61,152 nucleotides of DNA from Isosphaera sp. (GTDB lineage Bacteria > Planctomycetota > Phycisphaerae > Phycisphaerales > UBA1924). Below, piece after piece: positions 1-8,513 of the stretch (position 1 is the stretch's first letter; each line of letters starts with the position of its first letter). The position numbers and the translations under genes are program-made. The DNA lies in NCBI GenBank assembly GCA_013822085.1, contig PNJV01000009.1, forward strand, positions 1-61,152, written 5' to 3'. The notes beneath the pieces are model-generated. The model had not been told where the DNA came from and did not search any database. It saw nothing but the letters and a program-made list of their open reading frames with translations.

Positions 1-70
1 TTTTTTACATGACGAAGCGGGGATGGGGGTCTGGAGGGTTGCCCAGATTCGCACGCTGGCGATTATTCGA

Positions 71-151
71 AGAATTTCCGCGGACTGTCTTGACAGCATG
101 CGCGCGAGCACTATGCTCTCCATGTAGTCCACAGAATATCCGTGGACAGTC
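71..151. promoter_or_regulatory. pair of 19-bp direct repeats bracketing a promoter (probable operators)
   Basis: AGAATTTCCGCGGACTGTC (71-89) and AGAATATCCGTGGACAGTC (133-151) match at 16 of 19 positions and are 62 bases apart. The first ends directly against the -35 box; the second lies 15 bases after the -10 box, in the early transcribed region. The second copy also forms part of the inverted repeat GTCCAC (127-132) / GTGGAC (142-147), and the first contains the palindrome TCCGCGGA (77-84). This is the arrangement expected of repressor sites. The regulator may be the product of the gene at 175, but that is inference. Confidence 0.6.
90..117 (+). promoter_or_regulatory. sigma70-type promoter of the capsid transcription unit
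   Basis: TTGACA at 90-95, a 16-base spacer and TATGCT at 112-117 give a near-consensus housekeeping promoter. It lies 58 bases upstream of the ATG at 175. It opens a two-gene unit that closes at the terminator at 2668-2701. Confidence 0.75.
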
Positions 152-174
152 AGCGGACACGTGGAGGCCGAATC

Positions 175-729
175 ATGGGGTGCATCATCGGACGGCGGGA
201 CTACGAGCGGTTCCTGATCCTCTCGAAGCGGGATCGGGAGACGCTGAGCGAAGACGAGCAGGCGGAGTTGATCGAGGCGGAGTACCCCAAGCCGACCGAA
301 CTGGCGGCGCTGGAACTGCGGGCCCGGGGGATCGACGCGAACGCTTCGACGCTCGACTATCTCATTAAGAAGGAAGCGATCCCGGCACCGTCGGGCGGGA
401 CGGGGCGGAACCGCCGCTGGACACCCGCCGACATCGATCGGGCGGCAGAGTACTTGGAAGACCAGAACCAGTTGGTCCCCGGCGCGGTGACGCGGATGTA
501 CCTCGGCGTGGACGCCGGGCAGGACCTGCGGGCCCGCGAGGCCGCGTTCGACGCCAACCCCGACCTGCCGCGGGACACGGACATGTTCGTCATGGAGGTC
601 GTGCCCGGGGCGCTCGGGATCGGCGTGCCGAACCGGGTGCGCTACCGCCGCATGACGACCGAGGAGGAGGGCGAGCGGCTCGGGCGGATCGAGGATGCAC
701 GGGCCCGCAGCGAGCGGGGTGGGCAGTGA
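175..729 (+). CDS. MerR/excisionase-like DNA-binding protein of a mobile element
   Basis: A 184-residue protein started at ATG 175 because GGAGG (163-167) lies seven bases before it; an upstream in-frame GTG at 142 falls inside the repeat region. Residues about 40-95 contain an acidic helical stretch, then a segment with RRWTPADIDRAAEYL that resembles the winged-helix region of MerR-like or excisionase proteins. The C-terminus is charged, with no membrane segment. The stop overlaps the GTG start of the protease-capsid gene (GTGA), so the two are translationally coupled. It could be a repressor of the operator pair upstream, or a small morphogenesis partner of the capsid. The family is not firmly recognised. 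Confidence 0.6.
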   Translation: MGCIIGRRDYERFLILSKRDRETLSEDEQAELIEAEYPKPTELAALELRARGIDANASTLDYLIKKEAIPAPSGGTGRNRRWTPADIDRAAEYLEDQNQLVPGAVTRMYLGVDAGQDLRAREAAFDANPDLPRDTDMFVMEVVPGALGIGVPNRVRYRRMTTEEEGERLGRIEDARARSERGGQ

Positions 730-2648
730 GCACCACATCCGTCGAAACGAAGAGTCTGCTGCTCGCCGCGGCCGAGGTCGATGTCCGCGCGGGCGAGGCG
801 AGCGCCCCGCCGCGGCTGCGGATCGTGGCGTACTCGGGCGGCCCGATGAACGTCGGCGGCTGGGGCCAGATCGTGATCGATGTCGCGGGCGTCGAGGCGT
901 CGGATCGCGTTGCGATCCTGGCCGACCACGACCAGCGGCTGAGCGGCGTGGTGGGCCACGGGTCCGTGTCGGTCGAGGGCGGGTCGCTTGTAGTTGACGG
1001 CACGGTGACGGGCGTCGGGCAGGCCGCGAAGGACGTGGTCGATCTGGCTCGCTCGGGGTTCGCGTTGCAGGCCTCGGTCGGGCTCGAGCCGCTCGAGACC
1101 GAGCGGGTCGCTGCGGGCAAGAAGGTGAACGTGAACGGGCGGGTCGTCTCGACCGGGCGTGGGCTCACGCTCGTGAAGCGTGGCCGCCTCCGTGAGGTGT
1201 CGGTGGTGGCGATCGGGGCCGATCGCACGACGAGTGTGGACGTGGCCGCGAGGCGCGGCATCAACGGGAGTACGGGCATGGATGCGAAGAAGAGCGACGC
1301 GGGCGCGGCGGTCATCGACGAGGCCGCGATCCGGGCGAGCGAGCGGGAGCGGCTGCGGGAGATCGAGGCGGTGTGCGCCGCGCCGGGATCAGACTGGGGC
1401 CGGTCGGCCAAGCGGGTCGCGGAACTGAAGGCCTCGGCGATCGCGGGCGACATCGACCTGAGCGAGCTGCGGGCCGAGATGCTGGACATCCTCCGGTCGT
1501 CGCGCCCGAAGGCCCCGGTGGCCCACCTTGGCGCGGGCGTGCGGGGCGTCTCGGCGAGCACGGAGAACGTGCTGGCCGCGGCGCTGCTCAAGAAGGGCGG
1601 GTTCGCGGCGCTGGCCGAGAAGTCGTTCGGGTCGTGCGTCATGGAGGCCGCCGACCGCGTCGGCGTGCTCCACACCCTCGACGCCTGCCGCTGGGCGCTG
1701 GAGATGGAGGGCCGCGAGGTGCCCCGCGAGCGGGACGCGCTCGTGCGGGCCGCGCTGAGCACGATGAGCCTGCCGGTCGCGCTGACCGAGTCGATCAGCC
1801 GCGTGCTGCTCGACGGGTACGGCGAGGCCCCGCAGACCTGGCGGTCGATCGCCAGCGTGCGGAGCGTGAACGACTTCCGCGAGCACAAGGCGGTGCGGCC
1901 GTCGATGACCAGCGACCTCGACCCCGTCGCCCCGGGCGGCGAGATCAAGCACGGGACGCTGAGCGAGGACGCGACGGCGTACCGGGCCAACACCTACGGG
2001 ACCATGCTGAGCGTGGACCGCCGCGACATCGTCAACGACGACCTCGGCTTCCTCGACGGCGTGGCCCGCTCGCTCGGGCGGTCGGCGATGCGGACGCTGG
2101 CGGACGACTACTACAAGATGCTGCTGGCCAACCCGGGCTCGTTCTTCTCGTCGGGCAACGGCAACTCCATCACGGGCGCGGACACCGCGCTGGGCGTCGA
2201 TTCGCTCGCGGCCGCGGCGACCGCGATGATGCTTCAGACCGACGACGAGGACCGGAACCTCGACCTCAAGCCGGTCACGCTGCTGGTCCCGCCGCAGCTG
2301 GCGGTGCGGGCGAAGCAGGTCCTCGAATCTGAGTACATCGCCGCGGCGACCAACGGCCCGACCGGGAACGCGGTGCGGAACCTCGTGCGGCTGGAGATCG
2401 AGCCGCGGCTGAGCAACGGGGCGCGCTTCGGCGCAAACGCCAGCGCGAAGGCGTGGTACCTGTTCGCCGAGCCCGCGGCGTGCAGCACCATCGTGGCGTT
2501 CCTGAACGGCCGCGACACGCCGACCGTCGAGTACTTCGGGCTCAGCACCGAGCCCAACCGCCTCGCGGCGTCGTGGCGGGTGTACTTCGACTGGGGCGTG
2601 GCGATGTGCGATTTTCGGGCGGCCGTGAAGGCCAAGGGCGAAGCCTGA
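726..2648 (+). CDS. prohead protease fused to Mu gpT-like major capsid protein
   Basis: A 640-residue polyprotein. Residues about 30-180 look like an HK97-type prohead serine protease (family S78), with a candidate catalytic His68 in ILADHDQ and Ser117 in QASVGLEP. Residues 185-280 are charged and helical, consistent with a scaffold or delta region. Residues about 330-640 resemble the Mu gpT-type HK97-fold major head protein (for example TYGTMLSVDRRDIVNDD and ADDYYKMLL). In such fusions the protease is expected to cut the scaffold away during procapsid maturation. It starts at GTG 726 overlapping the previous stop. A strong terminator follows, so it is not part of a long late operon. No portal or terminase is present in the window. 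Confidence 0.85.
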   Translation: MSTTSVETKSLLLAAAEVDVRAGEASAPPRLRIVAYSGGPMNVGGWGQIVIDVAGVEASDRVAILADHDQRLSGVVGHGSVSVEGGSLVVDGTVTGVGQAAKDVVDLARSGFALQASVGLEPLETERVAAGKKVNVNGRVVSTGRGLTLVKRGRLREVSVVAIGADRTTSVDVAARRGINGSTGMDAKKSDAGAAVIDEAAIRASERERLREIEAVCAAPGSDWGRSAKRVAELKASAIAGDIDLSELRAEMLDILRSSRPKAPVAHLGAGVRGVSASTENVLAAALLKKGGFAALAEKSFGSCVMEAADRVGVLHTLDACRWALEMEGREVPRERDALVRAALSTMSLPVALTESISRVLLDGYGEAPQTWRSIASVRSVNDFREHKAVRPSMTSDLDPVAPGGEIKHGTLSEDATAYRANTYGTMLSVDRRDIVNDDLGFLDGVARSLGRSAMRTLADDYYKMLLANPGSFFSSGNGNSITGADTALGVDSLAAAATAMMLQTDDEDRNLDLKPVTLLVPPQLAVRAKQVLESEYIAAATNGPTGNAVRNLVRLEIEPRLSNGARFGANASAKAWYLFAEPAACSTIVAFLNGRDTPTVEYFGLSTEPNRLAASWRVYFDWGVAMCDFRAAVKAKGEA

Positions 2649-2667
2649 CCGTCGTCGGTGTCTGGGG

Positions 2668-2701
2668 CGGTCCCGCGCTGGGAACGGCGCGGGGCCGTTT
2701 T
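2668..2701 (+). terminator. intrinsic terminator after the capsid gene
   Basis: An 11-bp stem pairs 2668-2678 with 2687-2697 (one T-G pair) around an 8-base loop and is followed by TTTT at 2698-2701. It ends the two-gene capsid unit 20 bases after its stop codon. Confidence 0.8.
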
Positions 2702-2878
2702 CGATCTGATCAAAACCCAGCACAAGCAACCCGAGCGATCACACCGACCCATCGACCCACCCATCCCTGAGCCCTGCCGGGTCCGCGCGTGCGCGGGCCC
2801 CTAGCCCAACACGCGCGTCAGCGCCGCGGGCTACGGCCGCGTCGTGCGGCCTTCGGCACCCGGTTCCGGAGCAGCACG

Positions 2879-3073
2879 GTGGCGACGACGTTGGACACGG
2901 AAGTCCGTTCGGTGGTGGGCCAATGGTCCATGCGGGTCGAGGTAGCACCGCGCAAGGCGGGCGATGACCGATCACTGTCATCCGCTGACAGTGAGTCGCG
3001 GTCGCACGCCCTCGCCGCGTGGCTGCTCGACGAATGGAAGCGCGAGCAGCGCGGCAAGGAGGCCGGGCGATGA
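2879..3073 (+). CDS. small charged protein preceding the primase
   Basis: A 64-residue ORF started at GTG 2879, because GGAG (2868-2871) lies seven bases before it; a longer GTG start at 2789 lacks a ribosome site. The product is hydrophilic and Ser/Arg/Glu-rich with a helical C-terminus (AAWLLDEWKREQRGKE). Its TGA overlaps the ATG of the primase gene (ATGA), which argues that it is translated. No family is recognised. A role as a replication accessory or as an uptake leader for the primase is only a guess from position. Confidence 0.5.
   Translation: MATTLDTEVRSVVGQWSMRVEVAPRKAGDDRSLSSADSESRSHALAAWLLDEWKREQRGKEAGR
2973..2993. promoter_or_regulatory. perfect 8-bp inverted repeat ahead of the primase gene
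   Basis: CACTGTCA (2973-2980) and TGACAGTG (2986-2993) are perfect inverse copies around tccgc. The right half with its spacer, TCCGCTGACAGTGAG, matches 12 of 15 bases of TCCGTGGACAGTCAG (139-153) in the capsid-promoter repeat. It may be a third site for the same regulator, acting on the replication genes. It lies inside the small ORF at 2879. Confidence 0.4.
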
Positions 3074-5196
3074 GCGATCTGCTCGACGCGATCTTCGCCG
3101 GCGGCGTCGGCCCCGACGCCCGCCTCTCGATCTTCACGCTGCCCTCGCGAACCACGCGGCGGTTCGAGGCCGTGGCGGACGCGGGCGCGTACATCGCGTC
3201 GCTGGGCGATGACGCGGACATCTACTTCGGCCTGGGCCTCGTTGCCGGCGAACCGAGCGGGCGCGGCACCGCGATGGACGTGGCGGGCATCGGCTGCCTG
3301 TGGGCCGACCTCGATGTCGCGGGGCCGGCGCACAAGGCCAAGGCACTCCCGCCCTCGCTCGACGACGCCGTCGCGTTGGTGCGGGCCATGCCGCACGCGC
3401 CGTCGAGGCTCGTGGACAGCGGCCACGGGCTGCACGCCTACTGGCTCCTCAGCGAGTTCTGGCGGTTCGACGACGGCCGCGAACGCGAGCGGGCCGCGGC
3501 CCTGGCCCGAGGGTGGCACGGGCTCGTGTGCGCTTCCGCGGCCTCCCGCGGCTGGACCGGCGTCGAGAACCTCGGCGATCTGGCCCGTGTGCTCCGCGTC
3601 CCCGGCACGATGAACCGGAAGCTCGCGGCCGCGCCTACGCGGGTCAGGCTGCTCGAGCTCGACCCCACCCGTCGCTACCACATCGACGACCTCGAAGCGT
3701 TCACCGGGCCCGCGCCCGCGGTCGATGTGTCGCAGCGGGCTACGGGCACCGGCCACATCGTGTTGCGCCCGGACGCCTCGCCCCCCGCCGAGAAGCTCGC
3801 CGCGGCCCTCGCCGAGAGCCCGCGCTTCGCGGCGGCCTTCCGGGGGCAGGTCCGCGACATCCCCGACCCCAGCCGCAGCGGCCAGGACCTCTCGCTGGCG
3901 ACGATCGCGGCGCTGCGCGGCTGGGCCGACCAGGAGATCGCCGATCTGATCGTGGCCGCTCGGCGGGCCAGCGGCGACAACCCCGCCAAGGCGCTGCGGG
4001 GCGACTACATCGGCCGCACCATCGCCCTCGCCCGCATCGCCGCGATCGAGCGGACGGCCGACGACGTCGACATCACCGGGCTCGTGCCCGATGCGCGAAA
4101 GGAGCCCGACCTCGCGGCCCAGCTGCGTGTGAACCCGCCGTGGAAGTCCGTTGCGCAGCTGATGGCCGAGTTTCCCGAACTGCGCCCGCCCGTTGTGCAG
4201 GGTCTGCTGCGCTCGGGCGAGACCATGAACATCATCGCCCCGCCGAAGACCGGCAAGTCGTGGCTGGTCAACAACCTCGCGATCTGCGTCGCGACCGGGC
4301 GGCCGTGGCTCGACCGCTACGAGACCGAGCAGGGCCGCGTGCTGATCGTGGACAACGAACTGCACGGCGAGACCGCCGCGAACCGCCTGCCGAAGGTGTC
4401 CAAGGCCATGGGCGTCCCCATGAGCGAGTTCGCGGGCACGCTCGAGGTCTGGAACCTCCGCGGCGGGCTCACCGACCTGTTCAAGCTCGCCCCGACGCTT
4501 GAGGCGATCGACCACGGGCGGTTCAAGGTCATCGTGCTCGACGCGTGGTACCGCTTCATGCCCGAGGGCAAGGACGAGAACGACAACGGGACCATGGCGA
4601 ACCTCTACAACCGCCTCGACCGCGTCGCGATGAAGATCGGGTGCAGCTTCGTCCTGATCCACCACAGCACCAAGGGCAACCAGAGCGGCAAGAGCGTCAC
4701 GGACGTGGGCGCGGGGGCCGGCGCGCAGTCGCGGGCCGTAGACACGCATCTGGTGCTCCGCGAGCACGAGGAGGAGGGGTGCGTCGTGCTCGACGCAGCA
4801 GCCCGGTCGTGGCCCCCCATTGATCCGGTCGTCATGCGTTGGACGTTCCCGGTCTGGTCGATCGACGAAGACCTCGACCCCGCCGAACTCAAGCGGGCCA
4901 CACCGAGGCGGGACCGCCGCGCCAAGAAAGATGAGCCCGCGAAGCCCAAGCCCGAGCCGTGGACGCCCGAGCGGTTCGTCGCGCAGTTCGTTGGCAAGCG
5001 GCCACGCCTCCGCGAGGAGATCCTGCTCGCCGCGGGCGCGGACCCCACGCTCTCCAAGGCCAAGGCGAAGGACCTGCTCCGCATCGCCGAACGGGCGAAG
5101 CCCACACTCGTGCACCGGTGGGTGGACGGGCCGCATGTCCCTGTCCGGTTCGCGACCGTCGAGCAGCCGCTCATCGACACGGAGGTGCGCCCGTGA
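3070..5196 (+). CDS. bifunctional primase (RepB-like) with RecA-fold replicative ATPase
   Basis: A 708-residue replication protein. Residues about 70-200 carry archaeo-eukaryotic primase-type motifs: WADLDV (acidic metal site), SGHGLHAYW (histidine motif) and RVPGTMNRK. Residues about 370-600 form a RecA-fold ATPase of the RepA/AAA_25 type, with Walker A PPKTGKSW, Walker [11 protein letters not shown] and the sensor-like LIHHSTKG. The tail is Lys/Pro-rich, then a small helical domain. It would prime and unwind DNA during element replication. ATG 3070 overlaps the stop of the small upstream ORF. The presence of a replication module suggests the element can exist as a circular replicon, like phage satellites and integrative plasmids. 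Confidence 0.85.
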   Translation: MSDLLDAIFAGGVGPDARLSIFTLPSRTTRRFEAVADAGAYIASLGDDADIYFGLGLVAGEPSGRGTAMDVAGIGCLWADLDVAGPAHKAKALPPSLDDAVALVRAMPHAPSRLVDSGHGLHAYWLLSEFWRFDDGRERERAAALARGWHGLVCASAASRGWTGVENLGDLARVLRVPGTMNRKLAAAPTRVRLLELDPTRRYHIDDLEAFTGPAPAVDVSQRATGTGHIVLRPDASPPAEKLAAALAESPRFAAAFRGQVRDIPDPSRSGQDLSLATIAALRGWADQEIADLIVAARRASGDNPAKALRGDYIGRTIALARIAAIERTADDVDITGLVPDARKEPDLAAQLRVNPPWKSVAQLMAEFPELRPPVVQGLLRSGETMNIIAPPKTGKSWLVNNLAICVATGRPWLDRYETEQGRVLIVDNELHGETAANRLPKVSKAMGVPMSEFAGTLEVWNLRGGLTDLFKLAPTLEAIDHGRFKVIVLDAWYRFMPEGKDENDNGTMANLYNRLDRVAMKIGCSFVLIHHSTKGNQSGKSVTDVGAGAGAQSRAVDTHLVLREHEEEGCVVLDAAARSWPPIDPVVMRWTFPVWSIDEDLDPAELKRATPRRDRRAKKDEPAKPKPEPWTPERFVAQFVGKRPRLREEILLAAGADPTLSKAKAKDLLRIAERAKPTLVHRWVDGPHVPVRFATVEQPLIDTEVRP

Positions 5197-5632
5197 TGGC
5201 CGCAAGGGGAGGGGGGGGTACATACGCGCGTCCCCCCCACACCCCCCCGGTGCCGCTGAAGCGGCCCGGGGGACGGGTCGTGCGCGCGAGCCTACCCGGC
5301 CAAGAGCGGGTCCTCCCGGGCCCATCGGGCCGCCTTACGCCCGCGGGAACAGCCGCAAACCCCGACAGACTTACTTTCGGCAGTCCGAGTGCCGACCTGT
5401 GGCCGACCGCCGCGCAGGCGGGTTCGTGGGCCACCTTCCGCCCCCGAACGCGGCACGGGCCAACGACGCCCCCGACGTGGCCAACCAGCGCGACCGCGTC
5501 GGCGCAGCGCCCCGGTCTGGCCCGCATCGCAGCCCCTCGAAGTTCTCGCGCCCCCGCCTTGCCTTCCCGAAGCTCGCAGCCACTCCTGTCGCGACCCCGG
5601 GCCGGAAACCCGCGGGCGAAAGGAGCATGACC
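5197..5632. other. 436-base gap with a G8/C7 hairpin; possible small ORF
   Basis: GGGGA plus G8 (5206-5218) faces C7 (5232-5238) across a 13-base alternating loop (tacatacgcgcgt), with a second C7 at 5242-5248. The RNA could form a very stable stem, and the G strand could form a quadruplex. An ORF of 144 codons (5196-5630) starts on the primase stop codon (TGATG) and spans the whole gap. Its composition is low-complexity Pro/Arg/Ala, and it resembles no family I know. I do not call it a gene. No promoter is obvious. Confidence 0.4.
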
Positions 5633-6094
5633 ATGACGAAGAAGACCAACGCCAAGAAGACCACCCGCAAGCCCGCCGCGAAAGCGACACCCAAGGCAGC
5701 AGCGAAGAAGGCCCCGGCCATGTTGGCCAGCGCCGCTCGCGCGGAGGGCGCTGCGAAGACCAAGCGGGCGGTGGCCGCGAAGGGGGACGCCAGCGCCGCG
5801 CCCGCGAACAAGCGCACCGCCAAGCCGAAGGAGCCCACGAGCGCTCCGAAGCGGATCAGCGCCCTCGACGCGGCCGCCCAGGTGCTCGCGGCCTCGACGG
5901 AACCCATGCGGGCCAAGGACCTGATCGCCGCGATGGCCGAGCAGGGCCTGTGGTCGAGCCCCAGCGGGAAGACCCCGGAGGCGACGCTCTACGCGGCCAT
6001 GATCCGCGAGATCGCGGCCAAGGGCAGCGACGCCCGCTTCCGCAAGATCGAGCGCGGGCTGTTCGCAGCGGGCGCGACCCGGAAGGGGTCGTGA
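5633..6094 (+). CDS. HARE-HTH protein with Lys/Ala-rich histone-H1-like tail
   Basis: A 153-residue protein. The start is ATG 5633 because AAAGGAG (5619-5625) lies seven bases before it, whereas ATG 5627 is too close. Residues 1-85 are a Lys/Ala/Thr-rich basic tail like those of H1-type DNA condensers. Residues about 85-150 match the HARE-HTH (HB1/ASXL) winged helix, with [12 protein letters not shown] and [16 protein letters not shown]. That domain is known from restriction enzymes and chromatin proteins and is thought to sense DNA modification. On a mobile element it could coat or mark element DNA. It is followed two bases later by the next ORF. Confidence 0.75.
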   Translation: MTKKTNAKKTTRKPAAKATPKAAAKKAPAMLASAARAEGAAKTKRAVAAKGDASAAPANKRTAKPKEPTSAPKRISALDAAAQVLAASTEPMRAKDLIAAMAEQGLWSSPSGKTPEATLYAAMIREIAAKGSDARFRKIERGLFAAGATRKGS

Positions 6095-6096
6095 GC

Positions 6097-6324
6097 ATGG
6101 ACGCCATCGACCCGACCGTTCCCATCGAGCAGCAACTGGCCGACGCGCGGCGGGCGCTGACGCGGGCCCGCATCGAGCGGGACGAGATGGCCCACATCGC
6201 CCGCCTCGTGCTCGACGCGGCCGCGAGCGAACGCCCCGACTGGCCCGCCGTCGCGCGGGCGGCCGCGGCGTCGCTCGACGCCAACGGCCTGCCCCGAGGC
6301 TGGTGGAAGGAGGCGAGCCCATGA
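6097..6324 (+). CDS. small helical protein between HARE-HTH protein and recombinase
   Basis: A 75-residue acidic helical protein. ATG 6097 is preferred because GGAAGGGG (6081-6088) lies eight bases upstream; GTG 6091, which overlaps the previous stop, is also possible. It has no cysteine or membrane segment. Its stop overlaps the recombinase ATG (ATGA), so it probably couples translation to the recombinase. It may act as a recombination directionality factor by position, but nothing in the sequence proves that. Confidence 0.55.
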   Translation: MDAIDPTVPIEQQLADARRALTRARIERDEMAHIARLVLDAAASERPDWPAVARAAAASLDANGLPRGWWKEASP

Positions 6325-8513
6325 TCGCGAACGACGCCATCCCCGCGGTGACCTACTTGCGGCGCTCGACGGACATGCAGGAGCGATCGATCCCCGACCA
6401 GCGGGCCTACATCGATCGCTGGGCCCGCGAGCACGGGTACCGCCTGACGGGCGAGTACGTGGACGACGCGATCAGCGGGACTAGCGCCCGGGGCCGCGCC
6501 GCGTTCGAGCGGATGCTGGCCGACGCCGAGTCCGGGCCCGCCTTCAAGGCGGTGCTCTGCTACGACATGTCCCGCTTCAGCCGCGGCGGGACCAACGAGA
6601 CGGGCTACTACCTGCACCGCCTGAGCATGGCGGGCGTCGAGGCCGTCTTCTGCGCCGAGGGCATCCCCGAGGGCGAGGAAGGCGAGCTGCTTCAGGGCGT
6701 GAAGTCCTGGCAGGCCCGCCAGTTCAGCGTCAAGCTCAGCCGCGACACCATCCGGGGAACGATCAGCCACATCACCGAGAAGCGCTGCGCCCCGGGGGGC
6801 AAGCCCCCGTACGGGTATGACAAGCAGCACCGCTCGGCGGCGGGCCAGGTGCTGCGCACGTTCCGCTGGATGCCCGACGGCTCGAAGCACGAGCTCGATC
6901 CGTCCGGGTCGCTGATCCGCACGCTCGCCCCGGGCGAGGCGGTCCGCAAGGCCCGCAGCGACCTGCTCGTGTACGTCCCAAGCGCCCCCGACCGCGTTGG
7001 GCTCATCAGACGGGTCTTCGAGGACTGCGCTGGCGGGCGGGGCTTCCATGCGATCGCGTCCCGGCTCAACGAGGAGGGCGTCCCCGGTCCCGATGGCGGG
7101 CGTTGGAACAGCAGCCAGATCAAACGCATGATCGAGAACCCGGCGTATCGCGGCGCGGTCGCTTGGAACCGTCGCACGATGGGGAAGATCAACGGCGTCG
7201 GGGGCGACGGCCGGGTGCGGCCCAAGAAGAGCCCGCACGAGGGCCACAACCCCAAGGACGACTGGTTCGTCGTCGAGGGGGCGCACGAGCCGCTGGTGGA
7301 CGCAGCGCTCTTCCGCCGAGCGCACGCAGCGGTCGCGGGCCGCCGCGACGACCGGTGCAGTTCCCGCCCGGAAGCGCACGCCCTGCTGGCGGGCGTGATC
7401 CATTGCAACCACTGCGGGCATCGGTTCGTCCAGAAGTACACATGGGCGATGAGCGGCGGGGAAAAACGCCGGTATCGCTACTACACCGATGGCGGGTACA
7501 ACCGGGGCGGCAAGGCCGTCTGCTCGCTGAGCAACATCCCGGCCGACGCGCTCGACGCATGGGTGCTCGGCCGCCTCCGCGAGGTGCTGCTGGGCGACGA
7601 GGCGGGCGTGAAGGCTGCCGTCGATGCGTTCGTCGCGGCGGTGCGGTCGCCCCGGGGCGCGGAGCCCAACCGGGACACGGGCCGCGAGGTCGCGGCGCTG
7701 GACAAGCGGATCAAGGCAACCGTCGCCATGCTGGCCGACCCCGCGTTCGACGGGCTCGACGAGCTCAAGGCGACACTGGCCGACCTGAAGCGCCGCCGCG
7801 ACGCCCTCCGCGCCGAGGCCGCCCCCGAGACGCCCGCGGCCGTCGCTCCGCTCGATGAGGCCTCGCTGCGGCGCTGGGCCCGCGAGCGCTTCAACGCGAT
7901 CGACCGGGCGGTTGAGCACGGGCCCGCCGACCCGACCGGCTCGCTGCGGCGGCTGGTGAAGGCGTACATCGACCGCATCGAGATCGACCCCGCGACCAAG
8001 AGCGGCGTGTTGTACCTGCCGCCCGACGCGATGTCGTGCCTTGCACGCGAGGCGGCCGTCAACGGTGCTGCGCACGGCGACGATAAACCCGGGGCGAAAA
8101 AAAGCGTCCCGAGCCGGCAAGGGCGCGGGACGCAGGAAGAAGCAGGAAGTGTGCCGTGCCGGGGGAGTGACCCCCGCAGCGATCAGCGGCGGCGACGGGC
8201 CGCGACCAGGCCGCCCAGGCCCAGCAGGGCCGCGGCGCCGGGGGTCGGGACCAAGACGCCGATCGCGTCGATCTCCACGCTCCCGGAGCGACCGCGGACG
8301 CGGATGGTGTCGAAGGTCAGGCCGTCGTTGAGGTTGAGCACCAGGCCGCCGTGGCCCGAGCCGGGACCCCCGCCGGGGACCGTGATGTTCAGCACCGAGT
8401 CCACCACGTTGCCGCCCAGGAGGAACTCGATATCGGCGCGCCCGCCGCCGGCGGTGTTGGTGAACACCACCACGTCGCTCACGCCGCCAGCGATGGCCGT
8501 CGTCAGGCCGTAG
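6321..8513 (+). CDS. large serine recombinase (site-specific integrase)
   Basis: ATG 6321 is chosen with GGAGG at 6309-6313. The N-terminal resolvase domain carries the likely nucleophile Ser16 in YLRRSTDMQ, followed by CYDMSRFSRG. The Recombinase domain follows around residues 190-320, then a zinc ribbon (CNHCGHRF to about residue 400), a coiled coil and a C-terminal segment to around residue 575. The frame continues for over 100 further codons through the terminator and the antisense strand of the host gene at 8183-8950, ending at 8513. That C-terminus is implausible. The natural stop was probably left on the other side of the attachment site at integration, or translation of this tail is not meaningful. 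The enzyme should integrate and excise this element. Confidence 0.85.
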   Translation: MIANDAIPAVTYLRRSTDMQERSIPDQRAYIDRWAREHGYRLTGEYVDDAISGTSARGRAAFERMLADAESGPAFKAVLCYDMSRFSRGGTNETGYYLHRLSMAGVEAVFCAEGIPEGEEGELLQGVKSWQARQFSVKLSRDTIRGTISHITEKRCAPGGKPPYGYDKQHRSAAGQVLRTFRWMPDGSKHELDPSGSLIRTLAPGEAVRKARSDLLVYVPSAPDRVGLIRRVFEDCAGGRGFHAIASRLNEEGVPGPDGGRWNSSQIKRMIENPAYRGAVAWNRRTMGKINGVGGDGRVRPKKSPHEGHNPKDDWFVVEGAHEPLVDAALFRRAHAAVAGRRDDRCSSRPEAHALLAGVIHCNHCGHRFVQKYTWAMSGGEKRRYRYYTDGGYNRGGKAVCSLSNIPADALDAWVLGRLREVLLGDEAGVKAAVDAFVAAVRSPRGAEPNRDTGREVAALDKRIKATVAMLADPAFDGLDELKATLADLKRRRDALRAEAAPETPAAVAPLDEASLRRWARERFNAIDRAVEHGPADPTGSLRRLVKAYIDRIEIDPATKSGVLYLPPDAMSCLAREAAVNGAAHGDDKPGAKKSVPSRQGRGTQEEAGSVPCRGSDPRSDQRRRRAATRPPRPSRAAAPGVGTKTPIASISTLPERPRTRMVSKVRPSLRLSTRPPWPEPGPPPGTVMFSTESTTLPPRRNSISARPPPAVLVNTTTSLTPPAMAVVRP
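8097..8133 (-). terminator. intrinsic terminator of the PEP-CTERM-like gene
   Basis: GCGTCCC (8104-8110) pairs with GGGACGC (8127-8133). Read on the minus strand the stem is followed by seven T residues (A7 at 8097-8103). It lies 50 bases after the stop of the gene at 8183-8950 and sets an outer limit to the mobile element. Confidence 0.85.

Larger units (their letters stand above)
1..8095. mobile_element. right part of an integrated element with capsid gene, primase-helicase and serine recombinase
   Basis: All genes from 175 to the recombinase read rightwards and are mobile-element types: protease-capsid fusion, primase-helicase, HARE-HTH protein and large serine recombinase. The right border must lie before 8097, because a terminator belonging to the convergent host gene begins there. 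It is probably after about 8040, where recombinase-like sequence ends. The left border is outside the window. No terminase, portal or tail gene is visible, so this is either a satellite or island-like element or the end of a larger degraded prophage. No attachment core can be named without the left end. Confidence 0.7.

Noticed and set aside
590-1993. Long open frame antisense to the capsid gene, and many similar long frames on the opposite strand of nearly every gene
   Set aside because: High G+C makes stop codons rare in all frames; the products are Arg/Pro/Ala-rich without domains, while the opposite strand encodes recognisable proteins.
726-2648. Encapsulin nanocompartment shell
   Set aside because: The C-terminal half is Mu gpT-like and is fused to a prohead protease, which encapsulins lack; no cargo protein is adjacent.
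5196-5630. 144-codon frame starting on the primase stop codon
   Set aside because: The start overlap is suggestive, but the product is low-complexity and includes the G8/C7 hairpin; noted in the gap entry and not called.
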